A stretch of DNA of 64,000 bases from DSVZ01 sp964568145. GTDB lineage: Bacteria > Verrucomicrobiota > Verrucomicrobiia > Limisphaerales > J093. Positions 7,993-16,695 of this stretch are shown here, piece after piece (positions within the stretch are counted from its first letter, which is position 1; each line of letters begins with the position of its first letter). The stretch is taken from contig CAZMOZ010000014.1 of the NCBI GenBank assembly GCA_964568145.1, forward strand, positions 45,527-109,526, read 5' to 3'. The notes under the pieces were generated by a model. It made no database searches. It saw nothing but the letters and a program-made list of their open reading frames with translations, and was not told the DNA's origin. Both the position numbers and the translations under genes were made by a program.

Positions 7993-9096
7993 ATGGAGTG
8001 GGTCAAAAAGAACTTGGTCCTGGTCATCAGCGCGGCCGTCACGCTGATCGGCTTGGGTGTCGCCGGGTACTACCTCTACACCAAGATCCAACGCAGCAAC
8101 GAGGTCAGCGCGCAGTTGGAGGAGCAGGATCAGAAGCTCCAGCAACTCATGCGCATGCGGCCACACCCGGGCAACCGGAAGGTGGACAACATCGCCATCG
8201 CGAAGGAGCAGGAGGCCAAACTCCAGGATTTCGCCAAACGGGCGCGCGACCTGTTCGTGCCGGTGCCGTATCCCACCAATCTGGACAGCGGTTCCTTCGG
8301 TTTGTTGCTGGCCGACACCCTGGACAACCTCCACCGGCGCGCCCGCCTGGCCGGGACAAAGCTGCCGGATGGCTACGCCTTCACCTTCGAGACCCAGAAG
8401 AAGGCCCTTTCCTTCGACCCCAAGAGCGTGGTTCCGCTTACCCGCGCGCTCATGGAAGTGAAGGCCATCAGCGAAACCCTGCTGGATGCCCGGGTCATCG
8501 AACTGGACCGCATCCGGCGGGTTTCGGTGGCGGCGAACGACACCCCGGGACTCACCTTGATGGGCGGCACTTCAGACTACTGGACCCGGAAGCCGGTGAC
8601 CAACGAGCTGGCGATCATCATCCCGTACGAGGTGGTCTTCCGGGCGTTCAGCAGCGAGTTGCAGGCCTTCATGAAGGGCCTGGCGCGGAGCCCGCACAGC
8701 CTGTTGCTTAAAAATCTGGTGGTGGACACGGGTGAGACCAACGAAGTGGACATGTTCGCGCCCGACATGGGGACCGGTGGCGACGAGAGCAGCATGCCGC
8801 GGATGTCGCCCCAGATGATGATGATGATGCGCTACAGCATCCGCCCTGGCATGCGCGGGATGCCGATGATGCCGCAGCCCACCGACCCCGCCACCGAGGC
8901 GGCGCGCGTGGAAGCCAACAAGATTGTTAGTGAAAAACCCTTCCGCGTGACGGCGTGGGTGGACGTGGTGCGCCTGCGCGACCCCGCCGAGGCGGCGGCC
9001 ACCCGGGGCCGACCCCGCCGCGGCCCGTCCGAGCCCGGGACCGATGCCGCGACACAGGACGCCAACCCGGATGCTTCGGCCACGGCCGGCAACTAG
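7993..9096 (+). CDS. Amuc_1100-like pilus-associated envelope protein
   Basis: 367 residues. A short cytoplasmic start (MEWVKKN) and one membrane helix (about 8-28) lead into a coiled coil (about 32-85) and a PilO-like periplasmic domain. The segment TRALMEVKAISETLLD followed by a basic strand corresponds in place and style to the Amuc_1100 core. A Met-rich stretch near residues 275-298 lies where Amuc_1100 has its Met-Pro loop. The C-terminal 40 residues are low-complexity Arg/Ala/Asp. Amuc_1100 is best known as an Akkermansia outer-surface protein affecting the host; here it should be read as a structural member of the envelope complex. It starts 3 nt after the previous stop. Confidence 0.78.
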   Translation: MEWVKKNLVLVISAAVTLIGLGVAGYYLYTKIQRSNEVSAQLEEQDQKLQQLMRMRPHPGNRKVDNIAIAKEQEAKLQDFAKRARDLFVPVPYPTNLDSGSFGLLLADTLDNLHRRARLAGTKLPDGYAFTFETQKKALSFDPKSVVPLTRALMEVKAISETLLDARVIELDRIRRVSVAANDTPGLTLMGGTSDYWTRKPVTNELAIIIPYEVVFRAFSSELQAFMKGLARSPHSLLLKNLVVDTGETNEVDMFAPDMGTGGDESSMPRMSPQMMMMMRYSIRPGMRGMPMMPQPTDPATEAARVEANKIVSEKPFRVTAWVDVVRLRDPAEAAATRGRPRRGPSEPGTDAATQDANPDASATAGN

Positions 9097-9099
9097 CCT

Positions 9100-9915
9100 A
9101 TGGAGTTTCTCAAGAACCACTACGAGAAGCTGATCCTGAGTGTGGTCTTGCTGGGGTTGGCGCTCGCGGCCGGATACCTGCCGTTTGAAGTCGCCAACGT
9201 CCGGGAACGGCTGGCGGAGGTCACCGGCCTCATCGAGGACGGCAAGGTGGAGCCGCTCAAACCGCTGGACCTGTCCACGAACGAAGCGGTGCTGCGGCGG
9301 GTGCGGGCCAAGGTGGATTTCAATTTCGGCGAAGGCACCCACGGCCTGTTCAACCCCGCTGGCACGTGGCGCAAAAGTCCCGGGCCTGGCGGCTTTCCGC
9401 CCATTCCGCCCGCGCCCTCCGGCGTCGAGGGCCTGGCCGTGACCAACATCACGCCGTTGATGTTGCGGGTCGAGTTCCAGGGTATCTCGCAAGGCAGCAG
9501 CGCGGCGTTCGGGATGCGCTACCGTTTTTACGTCCAGAACCAGGCCTCGACCAACACCGCGCTGGCCCGCGGTCGCATCGTGATTCTCGACACGAACGAC
9601 AAGCCCGCCCGGCCCGAGGCGCTGCTCATCAAGGACATCATCGGCTCCCCGGAAAACCCGGACGCCTTCCAGCTCCAGCTCACGGACACGCGCACCACGA
9701 TCGGCGTGGCGAAGGACAAGCCGTACACCGAGGTGGCGGGTTACGCGGCGGACCTGCGGCACGAACGCGAAGGACGCACGTTCATGCGCCAGCGCCCCGG
9801 TTCGAAGCTCACGATCGCGGGCACGACTTACAATGTCGTTGCCATCAGTGGCACCGACGTTACAATCGAGGACGAGAAAACCAAACGTCGCACCGTCATC
9901 CCGCTCAAGCGTTGA
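9100..9915 (+). CDS. Amuc_1099-like pilus-associated protein
   Basis: 271 residues with one N-terminal membrane helix (about 11-28) and a periplasmic domain. The central region (VTNITPLMLRVEFQGIS) is followed by a beta-rich part, and the C-terminus has short strands like those of PilP-type small domains (KLTIAGTTYNVVAISGTDV). By place and build it corresponds to Akkermansia Amuc_1099, which lies between the secretin and Amuc_1100. A role linking the inner-membrane proteins to the secretin is inferred from operon order. The gap to the preceding gene is 3 nt and to the secretin 27 nt. Confidence 0.7.
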   Translation: MEFLKNHYEKLILSVVLLGLALAAGYLPFEVANVRERLAEVTGLIEDGKVEPLKPLDLSTNEAVLRRVRAKVDFNFGEGTHGLFNPAGTWRKSPGPGGFPPIPPAPSGVEGLAVTNITPLMLRVEFQGISQGSSAAFGMRYRFYVQNQASTNTALARGRIVILDTNDKPARPEALLIKDIIGSPENPDAFQLQLTDTRTTIGVAKDKPYTEVAGYAADLRHEREGRTFMRQRPGSKLTIAGTTYNVVAISGTDVTIEDEKTKRRTVIPLKR

Positions 9916-9942
9916 GGGCCGCGTTGTAATCCGCATTGCTTT

Positions 9943-12450
9943 ATGTCTTCCGTTTCGAGAAAACCCACGCCCATGATTCGTTTCGCGTTTACCCTGCTGG
10001 CCGGCACGGCGGTGCTGACGTGCGCCCTTCCCAACGTCACCGCCCAGACTGACGCCGCGGCGCTGGCCGCCGAGGAAGCCGTCCGCCGCCAGGAGTTGAC
10101 CATCCTGCTCCGGCGCACCCTGCAGGAAGCGGCGACGGTGCGGGCCCAAGGCGATCTGGCCAACGCCGCCCGGCTTTTCGAGGAGTGCTGGAGCCTTGTC
10201 CAACGCATCGGCGACGCCAGCATCGAGACCGAGCGGAATCAGGTCGTGGCCGGTTTCACCGAGACGTACCTCACCCTGGCCACACGCTCGTACAACAGCG
10301 CCGCCTACGAGGAGGCCAACCGCCAGGTTTCGCGCGCGCTGCGGGTGAATCCCAAGAACGACGAGGCTCAGAAACTGAAGGTCAAGGTGGACAAGGCGCT
10401 CGAGGAGCAAAAGGGACGGGTGCCCAGCAAGGAAATCGTGGCCCTGCTGCCCGAGGCCGCCCAGGTCCGCACCGACGCCGCCACGCTGGTCCAGGACGGC
10501 AAGCTCCTCTACGAGATGGGCAAGCTGGACGAGGCCGAGGCCAAACTGCGCCAGGCCGCCAAGTTGGACCCCACCAATCCCGCCGCCGGTTACTACCTCA
10601 CGCTCGTGCAGGAAGCGCGTTACAAGCAGGACGCCGTCAAACGCGAGATCATGGCCCGGAACAAGATGGTCGAGGTCGAGCAGGCATGGAACCCGCCCGT
10701 TTCGCGGGAAAAACTCCCGCCGGCCAATACCTTTGCCCGGACCAACACGGTTCACACCGGCCCCGGCCGCCGGTTGATCTACTCGAAGCTCGATAAGATC
10801 CGGCTGGAGAAGGTGGAGTTCCCCGGCGTGCCGCTAAGCGAGGTCGTCGCCTACCTCGACGATGAAACCCGGTTGCGTGACCCTGAGAAGCGGGGCATCA
10901 ACTTCATCATCGCGCCGACGATTGATTCGCAGGCGCCCGTCGCGCCCGGCTTGACGACGTTCGACCCCACCACGGGCACGGCCATCCCCGCCGCTCCCCA
11001 GCAGCCCCAGTTCGAACTCTCCGAGGTGGTGATCAAGATTGTGCCGCCGCTGCGGGATGTCCGGCTGGCGGACGTGCTCGACGCGATCGTGAAGGTCGCT
11101 GACCAGCAGATCAAATACTCGGTGGAGGAGTACGCGGTGGTGTTCAGCAAGAAGACCCCGGAACCGCAGCAGCTTTTCACGCGCACCTTCCGCGTCAATC
11201 CGAACACTTTTGTCCAAGGCTTGGAAGGCGTGTACGCCATTGACTACAGCAGTGTGCTGGGCGGGGGTGCCGGCGGTTTTGGCAGTACTGGCGGTGGTGG
11301 CTTCGGCGGCGGCGGCTTCGGCGGCGGTGGCGGGGGCTTCGGTGGCGGGGGCTTCGGTGGCGGCGGCTTTGGCGGTCAAGGCGGTGGCTTTGGCGGCGGT
11401 GGTGGTGGTCTCGCCATTGCCCGCGTCACGATCGGCGGCGGCGGTGGTGGCTTCGGCGGCGGCGGCTTCGGCGGTCAAGGCGGCGGCTTTGGCGGCGGCG
11501 GCTTTGGTGGTGGCGGCTTTGGTGGTGGTGGTTTCGGCGGCGGCTTGGGCGGTGGCGGCTTGGGTGGCGGTGGCTTCGGTGGCGGCGGCGGCTTGGGAAG
11601 CGGCGGGACCCCGACCGGCGTGGCCGGCTCGACACCGATGTCCTATGTGAACGATCTGGTGCGCGCGTATTTCACCGCGGCCGGTGTGGACTTGGGCGGG
11701 GCAAACATCCTCGGCCAGGGACTCGGCGGCGGCGCGGCGGGTGGTTTCCCGGGCGGCGCCACGCCGGGCGGCGGCTTCCAGAACGCGCAGGGCAAGGCGG
11801 TGTTCTTCAACGACCGCACCGGCATCCTGCTCGTGCGGGCGACGCTGGACGATCTCAACATCATCGAGCAGGCCATCCAGGCGCTGAACTTCACGCCCGA
11901 CCAGGTCACCATCGAGGTCAAGTTCGTGGAAATCGGCCAGGACGACGCCAAGGCGCTCGGCTTCGACTGGTATCTGGGCAACTGGAACATGGCCGGCGGT
12001 AATGTGGGTCTTTCGGGCGGCACAGCGCCCTCTTACGCGGGCGCGCCTTCGGCGGCCAATCCGTACGGCGTCTTCCCGGGCAACTTCGGCGTGCCCGCGA
12101 TAGCCCCGAACCCCAGCACCGACCAGTTGCTGACCTCGGGCTTGCGCGGCACCGAGATCGGCGGCACGGCGATCCCGACGCTGGCGACGCTCACCGGGAT
12201 CATGACCGACCCTCAATTCCGCGTGGTCATCCGGGCGCTCGAGCAACGGGGCGGCGTGGATGTGTTGTCCGCGCCGAAGGTCACGACGGTCAGCGGCCGG
12301 CAGGCGCAGATCCAGATCATTGATCTGCAGACGGTCGTTTCGTACAACCAGGCGGGTGGCATCGCCGGCGGCACCACGACCGGCGTGGGCGGCGTCGGCA
12401 CGGGCACCGTCGGCACGGGCGGCACCGTGGGCGTGGGCGTGGTGCAATGA
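9943..12450 (+). CDS. Secretin, N-terminal piece, with TPR region and Gly-rich insertion (Amuc_1098-like)
   Basis: 835 residues. A signal peptide (core FAFTLLAGTAVLTCALPNVTAQ; ATG at 9973 is an alternative start) is followed by TPR-like helices (about 40-230). An N-domain-like segment (LEKVEFPGVPLSEVVAYLDD, about 287-306) comes next. Residues 439-555 are almost pure Gly/Phe repeats of the FGGGGFGG type. An N3-like ring (VFFNDRTGILLVRATLDD) and the first half of the secretin beta-domain (VTIEVKFVEIGQDDAKALGF; VDVLSAPKVTTVSGRQAQIQ) follow. The frame ends in a Gly/Thr/Val-rich tail exactly where the second half of the secretin domain should begin. That half is the next gene. Confidence 0.88.
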   Translation: MSSVSRKPTPMIRFAFTLLAGTAVLTCALPNVTAQTDAAALAAEEAVRRQELTILLRRTLQEAATVRAQGDLANAARLFEECWSLVQRIGDASIETERNQVVAGFTETYLTLATRSYNSAAYEEANRQVSRALRVNPKNDEAQKLKVKVDKALEEQKGRVPSKEIVALLPEAAQVRTDAATLVQDGKLLYEMGKLDEAEAKLRQAAKLDPTNPAAGYYLTLVQEARYKQDAVKREIMARNKMVEVEQAWNPPVSREKLPPANTFARTNTVHTGPGRRLIYSKLDKIRLEKVEFPGVPLSEVVAYLDDETRLRDPEKRGINFIIAPTIDSQAPVAPGLTTFDPTTGTAIPAAPQQPQFELSEVVIKIVPPLRDVRLADVLDAIVKVADQQIKYSVEEYAVVFSKKTPEPQQLFTRTFRVNPNTFVQGLEGVYAIDYSSVLGGGAGGFGSTGGGGFGGGGFGGGGGGFGGGGFGGGGFGGQGGGFGGGGGGLAIARVTIGGGGGGFGGGGFGGQGGGFGGGGFGGGGFGGGGFGGGLGGGGLGGGGFGGGGGLGSGGTPTGVAGSTPMSYVNDLVRAYFTAAGVDLGGANILGQGLGGGAAGGFPGGATPGGGFQNAQGKAVFFNDRTGILLVRATLDDLNIIEQAIQALNFTPDQVTIEVKFVEIGQDDAKALGFDWYLGNWNMAGGNVGLSGGTAPSYAGAPSAANPYGVFPGNFGVPAIAPNPSTDQLLTSGLRGTEIGGTAIPTLATLTGIMTDPQFRVVIRALEQRGGVDVLSAPKVTTVSGRQAQIQIIDLQTVVSYNQAGGIAGGTTTGVGGVGTGTVGTGGTVGVGVVQ

Positions 12451-12478
12451 TTTTCAACTCTGAATTCGAATCGCGAAC

Positions 12479-13069
12479 ATGAGACTCCACCGCATTCTTG
12501 GGCTGGCGTGCGCGGCGACCCTGCTGGGCGCGGCCGTTCTCCGGGCGCAAGTCATCAACCAGGCCGCCGCCACGCCGACCATCCAACCGACCACGGTGCC
12601 GGTGCCCATCGGCCCGACCCTCGATGTAATTCCGCACGTGTCGGCCGACGGCTACACCATCCAGCTCAATCTGCTGCCCACCGTGACCGAATTTCTTGGC
12701 TACGACGACCCGGGGCAGTTCCGGGCCGTGGTGGGCAACCTGGCCGCGCCGGTGCCGCTGCCGCGGTTCCGCATCCGCCAGGTGGTGACCAGCTCCATCG
12801 TCTGGGACGGCCAGACCGTGGTGCTGGGCGGGTTGATTTCCGAGCGCGTGGCCAAGCGCAAGGACAAGGTGCCCGTGCTGGCCGACCTGCCGGTGGTGGG
12901 ACGGCTGTTTCGCAGCGAGGCCAACTCCAGCCAGAAGAAGAACCTCGTGATCTTCGTGACCCCGACCATCATTGATCCGGCGGGCAACCGGGTGCATGAC
13001 GAGAACAACCTGCCGTACGACCCGAACAAGCTACCGCCCCAGGCGCCGTTTGTGCCGGCAGCGCCTTGA
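12479..13069 (+). CDS. Secretin, C-terminal piece with its own signal peptide
   Basis: 196 residues. It begins with a convincing signal peptide (LHRILGLACAATLLGAAVLRAQ). It then carries the second half of the secretin domain: GPTLDVIPHVSADGYTIQLN, VVLGGLISERVAKRKDKVP, VLADLPVVGRLFRSE and KKNLVIFVTPTIIDPAG. All are hallmarks of the secretin C-terminus. It starts 28 nt after the first piece. The first piece lacks these elements and this one lacks everything before them, so both are probably needed for one ring. A signal peptide at the new N-terminus argues against a simple frameshift. Confidence 0.85.
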   Translation: MRLHRILGLACAATLLGAAVLRAQVINQAAATPTIQPTTVPVPIGPTLDVIPHVSADGYTIQLNLLPTVTEFLGYDDPGQFRAVVGNLAAPVPLPRFRIRQVVTSSIVWDGQTVVLGGLISERVAKRKDKVPVLADLPVVGRLFRSEANSSQKKNLVIFVTPTIIDPAGNRVHDENNLPYDPNKLPPQAPFVPAAP

Positions 13070-13166
13070 GGCCGGGCGCCGAACCGCTTGAGGCCGAATT
13101 CTGGCCGGAAACTTGCGAGCAATCACTGAAGGCGGACCAAACGCCGGGCGTTCACCAACCGTTTAC

Positions 13167-15080
13167 ATGCGCGGACGAATACAAAGACAACCCATCCGAC
13201 GCCGGCCGGGCCGGACGGCGCGGCGGCCGTTGACGGCGCTGGCCGGCGGGCTGGCACTGCTGGCCGGCCCCGCGCTGGCCGATATGGTTCTGGCCCCGCA
13301 AGGCACCGAGTTCACGCTCAGCCGCGGGCTGGTGGGCGACCAGACGAAGCCCGACCTCAGCCTGGCGGCTGACGGCGGCTTCGTGGTCTGGCAGGACAAC
13401 TCGGTGGACGGCGACGGGCTCGGCGTGATGGCCGCGAAGTTGAACGCCTCGCTCTCGCCCATCCCGACCCGCATGTTCCGCGTGAACCAGACCACCGCCG
13501 GCGACCAGGAAGCCCCGGCGGTGCAGCTCCTCGCCGATGGCGGGGCGGTCTTCGTGTGGCAGGGCGGGCCGCTGGGCCAGCAGGACATCTGGGCGCGCGT
13601 CGTCAATCCGGACGGTCTCTTTCTCACGGGCGACATCCGCGTCAACACCTTCACCGCCGGGCAGCAAATGGGGCCGCGGGTCATCCGGCTGGCCGATGGC
13701 AGCGTGGTGGTGGTTTGGAGCAGCGTGGGCCAGGACGGCCACATGCAGGGCGTCTTCGGACAGCGGTTGTCCGCGGCAGGCGAAAAGCTGGGCGGCGAGT
13801 TTCAGGTGAACCAGTTTAACGCTTACAACCAGCGCACCCCGGCCATCGCCTCGTTGGAAGATGGTACCTTCGTGGTCGCCTGGGTGAGCGAACAGCAGCG
13901 GTTTGAGAACAGCGTGGACGTGTTCGCCCGCCGGTTTGCGGCGGACACCAGCCCGGCGACGGACGAACGCCGGTTGAATCTCGGAACCAACAACATCTGC
14001 GCGAACCCGGTGGTGGTCCCCGGCTGGGCGGGCGGTTTCATGGCCGCCTGGAGCGAGCGCGACACCGCGGACCGCACCAACATGTGGGACGTGGTGATGG
14101 GCAGTTACGACGCCAGTGCCGAGTTGCGCGGGTCGGTCGTGCTGGCGCACCAGCACCGGTCACACAACCAGTTCGCGCCGCGGATTGCCGCGCTGGGCGG
14201 CACCCGGCTGGTGGTCTGGAACAGCCTCTGGCAGGACGGCTCGCGCGACGGCGTTTTTGGCCGGCTGGTGGGCGCGACCGGCGCGATCGGCGATGAATTT
14301 CGCGTCAACGCCACCACGGCCAGCCGGCAGATGGAGCCGGTGGTCGCCGCAGACGGCGCGGGGCGCTTCCTGGTGGCTTGGGCGGGTTTTGTGGGCGGAG
14401 CCGCCAGCTTCGAGATTTTGGGCCAGCGTTTCGCCGGCGAGCAGGCCCTGCCGGCGCCGACCTCTCCGCTGGTCAACGCCTTGGATTCGTATTCCTTGAT
14501 GGTGAGCTGGGCGCCGCTGGCGGGTTATTCCGACCTCGCGTCCTACCATCTCTACGTGGATGGCGCCAGTTCGCCGCTGGTCCTGACCGGCAATTACCAC
14601 GTGCTGGATGATCTCAATCCCGCCTCCACGCACACCTTCCGGCTGGCCTACGTGCTGCAAGACGGCCGGGTGTCGCCGCTCTCGGAGGCGGCCACCGGCA
14701 AGACTTGGGGCCGGGACCGCAACAACGACGGCTTGCCCGACGACTGGCAGGCCGCGTTCTGGGGCACGGACGGCAGCGCCTGGCCGGTGCCCACCGCGGA
14801 CTCCGACGACGACGGCGCGTCGAACCTCGCCGAGTTCCTGGCCGGCACGGACCCGACGCAGGCGGCGAGCGCCCTGCGGGTGGCGATCCAGCCGACGATC
14901 GGCGGCCTGCTGGTGCAATGGAACGCGGTGCCCGGCTCGGTGTATCAATTGCAGGCGTCCACCGACCTGCGCACTTGGGCCGACGCGGCTGGCCCGGCCT
15001 TCGCGCCGGGCGACGTGGCCGGCTCGGTGATCCCGGCCACCGCCGAAACAGCTTATTATCGCGTCATTCGCCTCCGGTAA
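13167..15080 (+). CDS. Exported repeat protein with FN3, TSP3-like calcium site and shared C-terminal module
   Basis: 637 residues from the ATG at 13167; an upstream TTG at 13113 adds a non-signal-like extension. A signal peptide (core LTALAGGLALLAGPALA) precedes about seven repeats of a blade-like unit with motifs such as DGGFVVWQD, DGSVVVVWSS and DGTFVVAWVS (about residues 40-430), probably a beta-propeller. An FN3-like domain (about 440-530) is followed by an Asp-rich calcium site (RDRNNDGLPDDWQ, DSDDDGASNLAEF). The C-terminal module reads YQLQASTDLRTW and ends AYYRVIRLR. It lies 97 nt after the secretin and 3 nt before the next gene. No catalytic residues are recognised. Confidence 0.7.
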   Translation: MRGRIQRQPIRRRPGRTARRPLTALAGGLALLAGPALADMVLAPQGTEFTLSRGLVGDQTKPDLSLAADGGFVVWQDNSVDGDGLGVMAAKLNASLSPIPTRMFRVNQTTAGDQEAPAVQLLADGGAVFVWQGGPLGQQDIWARVVNPDGLFLTGDIRVNTFTAGQQMGPRVIRLADGSVVVVWSSVGQDGHMQGVFGQRLSAAGEKLGGEFQVNQFNAYNQRTPAIASLEDGTFVVAWVSEQQRFENSVDVFARRFAADTSPATDERRLNLGTNNICANPVVVPGWAGGFMAAWSERDTADRTNMWDVVMGSYDASAELRGSVVLAHQHRSHNQFAPRIAALGGTRLVVWNSLWQDGSRDGVFGRLVGATGAIGDEFRVNATTASRQMEPVVAADGAGRFLVAWAGFVGGAASFEILGQRFAGEQALPAPTSPLVNALDSYSLMVSWAPLAGYSDLASYHLYVDGASSPLVLTGNYHVLDDLNPASTHTFRLAYVLQDGRVSPLSEAATGKTWGRDRNNDGLPDDWQAAFWGTDGSAWPVPTADSDDDGASNLAEFLAGTDPTQAASALRVAIQPTIGGLLVQWNAVPGSVYQLQASTDLRTWADAAGPAFAPGDVAGSVIPATAETAYYRVIRLR

Positions 15081-15083
15081 CCT

Positions 15084-16649
15084 ATGCGCGCCTTTTTGAA
15101 CCGACTCTTGCTCATCCTGGCGCTGGCCTTTGTCCTGCCACGCGCGCAGGCCTTCGCCTTGCTGGGCGCCTTGGATACGTGGATGACCGTGGAAATCGGC
15201 TATAACCTGGCTGACCCCGGCGGGCCTATGAACCTCGGCGAGGAGTACCGTTGGAACATGCCGATTGTCACCTACGGCTTCGACGAGTCGTTCCTGAACT
15301 ATTTCGGTCAGCGCGGGGTCGAGGAAGTCGAGAAGGCCGTCAAGATCTTCAACGACCTTCCGAAGATGGCCGAATTGAGCGCCGACCTGTCCGAAATCCC
15401 GCTGGACACGCGCCGGTTCAACCACCGTGCCAACGCACTGTTCTTGTTCGATGTCAAGACCCAGGCGCTGGCGTCGCTCTTGGAAAGCCTCGGCGTGGCG
15501 CCTGCTGAACGGTATGTCTGGACGCTGCGTTCCCGCGTGGTCATCAACAACATCCCGGTGTATGCGGTGATCAAGCGCAACTTTGATCCGGTCACCTTTG
15601 ACCCGTCCAGCTACGTCAACGGCAGTCTGTACACATACCAGATCATCCAGACCTACACGACCCCCACTTGGGAGGCGGTGGAGTTCGAGGTGGATCCCAG
15701 CGTGCCGAGCGTGAGTTCGGTTTCCGCCTACAACATGTGGGGCGGTACTGTCCTGGCCAGCGGCTTCAGCGCCACGATCTCCCCGGGCATGTTCTTCACG
15801 GGGCTGACCCGCGATGACGTGGGCGCGCTGCGCTACATCTACCGGCCGGACAACTACAACGTCGAGTCACTGGCGACCAACGTGGTGCAGGCCGCGCTGG
15901 GCACGCAGCGGGGCAATTACATCGTGGGGCTGGATTCCAGCGGCAAACCCAACGGCTGGGGCGCTCCGCCGGGATTCACCAACGTCGTTGCCGGCACCAA
16001 TCTGCCGCCGGTCAACCTTGGGCTGCGCGGCGGCGTGGACAAGGTCACGTTTGTCCGGGTCAATTACGACTCGATGCTGGGCGCTTGGGTCACCTTGACC
16101 AACGTTTACGAAGACCGGTACATCTCCAATTATGTCCAGCGCACCCAGCTCTTGCAACGGACCTTGCCCGCGCCGGACATCCTGTTTGATGCGGCGGATT
16201 TGGGGATTGCGCCGGATGGCGTGCCGCTCGTTTACGGCAAGGCCATGACGCTCACGAGCCAGGACGCGATCAACGGCACTACCGTGCTGTCCGGCCCGGG
16301 TTTGATCTTCCCGCCGCACACCATCACTTTTGGGAAGCTCGGGGAATACCTGATCAACAGCCCCGGCGGTGGGCAGGCGGACGGCATCCCGGGCTTTTTG
16401 TGGGGCGCCTACGACGGCACCACCAACGAGCCGGTGGTTTTCCCACAGGGTGCCAGCATTCGAAATCTGGAACGATTGGTGCTGGAAGGAAAGGTCGGCG
16501 ACGAAACCGAGAACCCTTGGCTGTCGCCGTTCATCATTGTGAGCGGCACCGGCCAGACGGGGGGCACGGGCGGTACCGGTGGTTTTGGCGGCGGTGGTGG
16601 CGGCTTCGGTGGCGGCGGTGCGGGCGGCGGAGGCGGGACAACCCCGTAA
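15084..16649 (+). CDS. Exported matrixin-like protein without a zinc motif, Gly-rich C-terminal tail
   Basis: 521 residues with a signal peptide (RLLLILALAFVLPRAQA). The early segment (EYRWNMPIVTYGFDESF, YFGQRGVEEVEKAVKIFNDL) and the later GLTRDDVGALRYIYRPDNYN look like the first strand and the closing helix of matrixin-type metallopeptidase domains. No HExxHxxGxxH lies between them, so it is probably not a zinc protease. The last 40 residues (about 480-515) are a Gly/Phe repeat (GGFGGGGGGFGGGG) like the insertion in the secretin. It starts 3 nt after the preceding stop and is probably the last gene of the tight operon. Function unknown; an accessory or surface component is inferred. Confidence 0.6.
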   Translation: MRAFLNRLLLILALAFVLPRAQAFALLGALDTWMTVEIGYNLADPGGPMNLGEEYRWNMPIVTYGFDESFLNYFGQRGVEEVEKAVKIFNDLPKMAELSADLSEIPLDTRRFNHRANALFLFDVKTQALASLLESLGVAPAERYVWTLRSRVVINNIPVYAVIKRNFDPVTFDPSSYVNGSLYTYQIIQTYTTPTWEAVEFEVDPSVPSVSSVSAYNMWGGTVLASGFSATISPGMFFTGLTRDDVGALRYIYRPDNYNVESLATNVVQAALGTQRGNYIVGLDSSGKPNGWGAPPGFTNVVAGTNLPPVNLGLRGGVDKVTFVRVNYDSMLGAWVTLTNVYEDRYISNYVQRTQLLQRTLPAPDILFDAADLGIAPDGVPLVYGKAMTLTSQDAINGTTVLSGPGLIFPPHTITFGKLGEYLINSPGGGQADGIPGFLWGAYDGTTNEPVVFPQGASIRNLERLVLEGKVGDETENPWLSPFIIVSGTGQTGGTGGTGGFGGGGGGFGGGGAGGGGGTTP

Positions 16650-16695
16650 CCGGGCGCGCGGTTCCTTACTCGGCAACGACAACTTTGAATCGGAT

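Noticed and set aside
5449..8334. Open frame of about 960 codons on the minus strand opposite the PilM-like gene
   Set aside because: Antisense shadow; it crosses the intergenic gap at 5915-6060 and has no recognisable motif.
11257..11605. Gly-rich stretch as a separate repeat gene or CRISPR-like array
   Set aside because: The repeats are codon-level GGC/GGT/TTT/TTC patterns within the secretin frame, without constant spacers.
12450..12480. GAATTCGAATC near 12462 as a tRNA T-arm
   Set aside because: No cloverleaf can be formed around it; it is the short gap between the secretin halves.
12440..12500. Single-frameshift explanation for the split secretin
   Set aside because: The second piece begins with a complete signal peptide that has no counterpart inside a normal secretin, and the bases between the two genes do not read as secretin in any frame.
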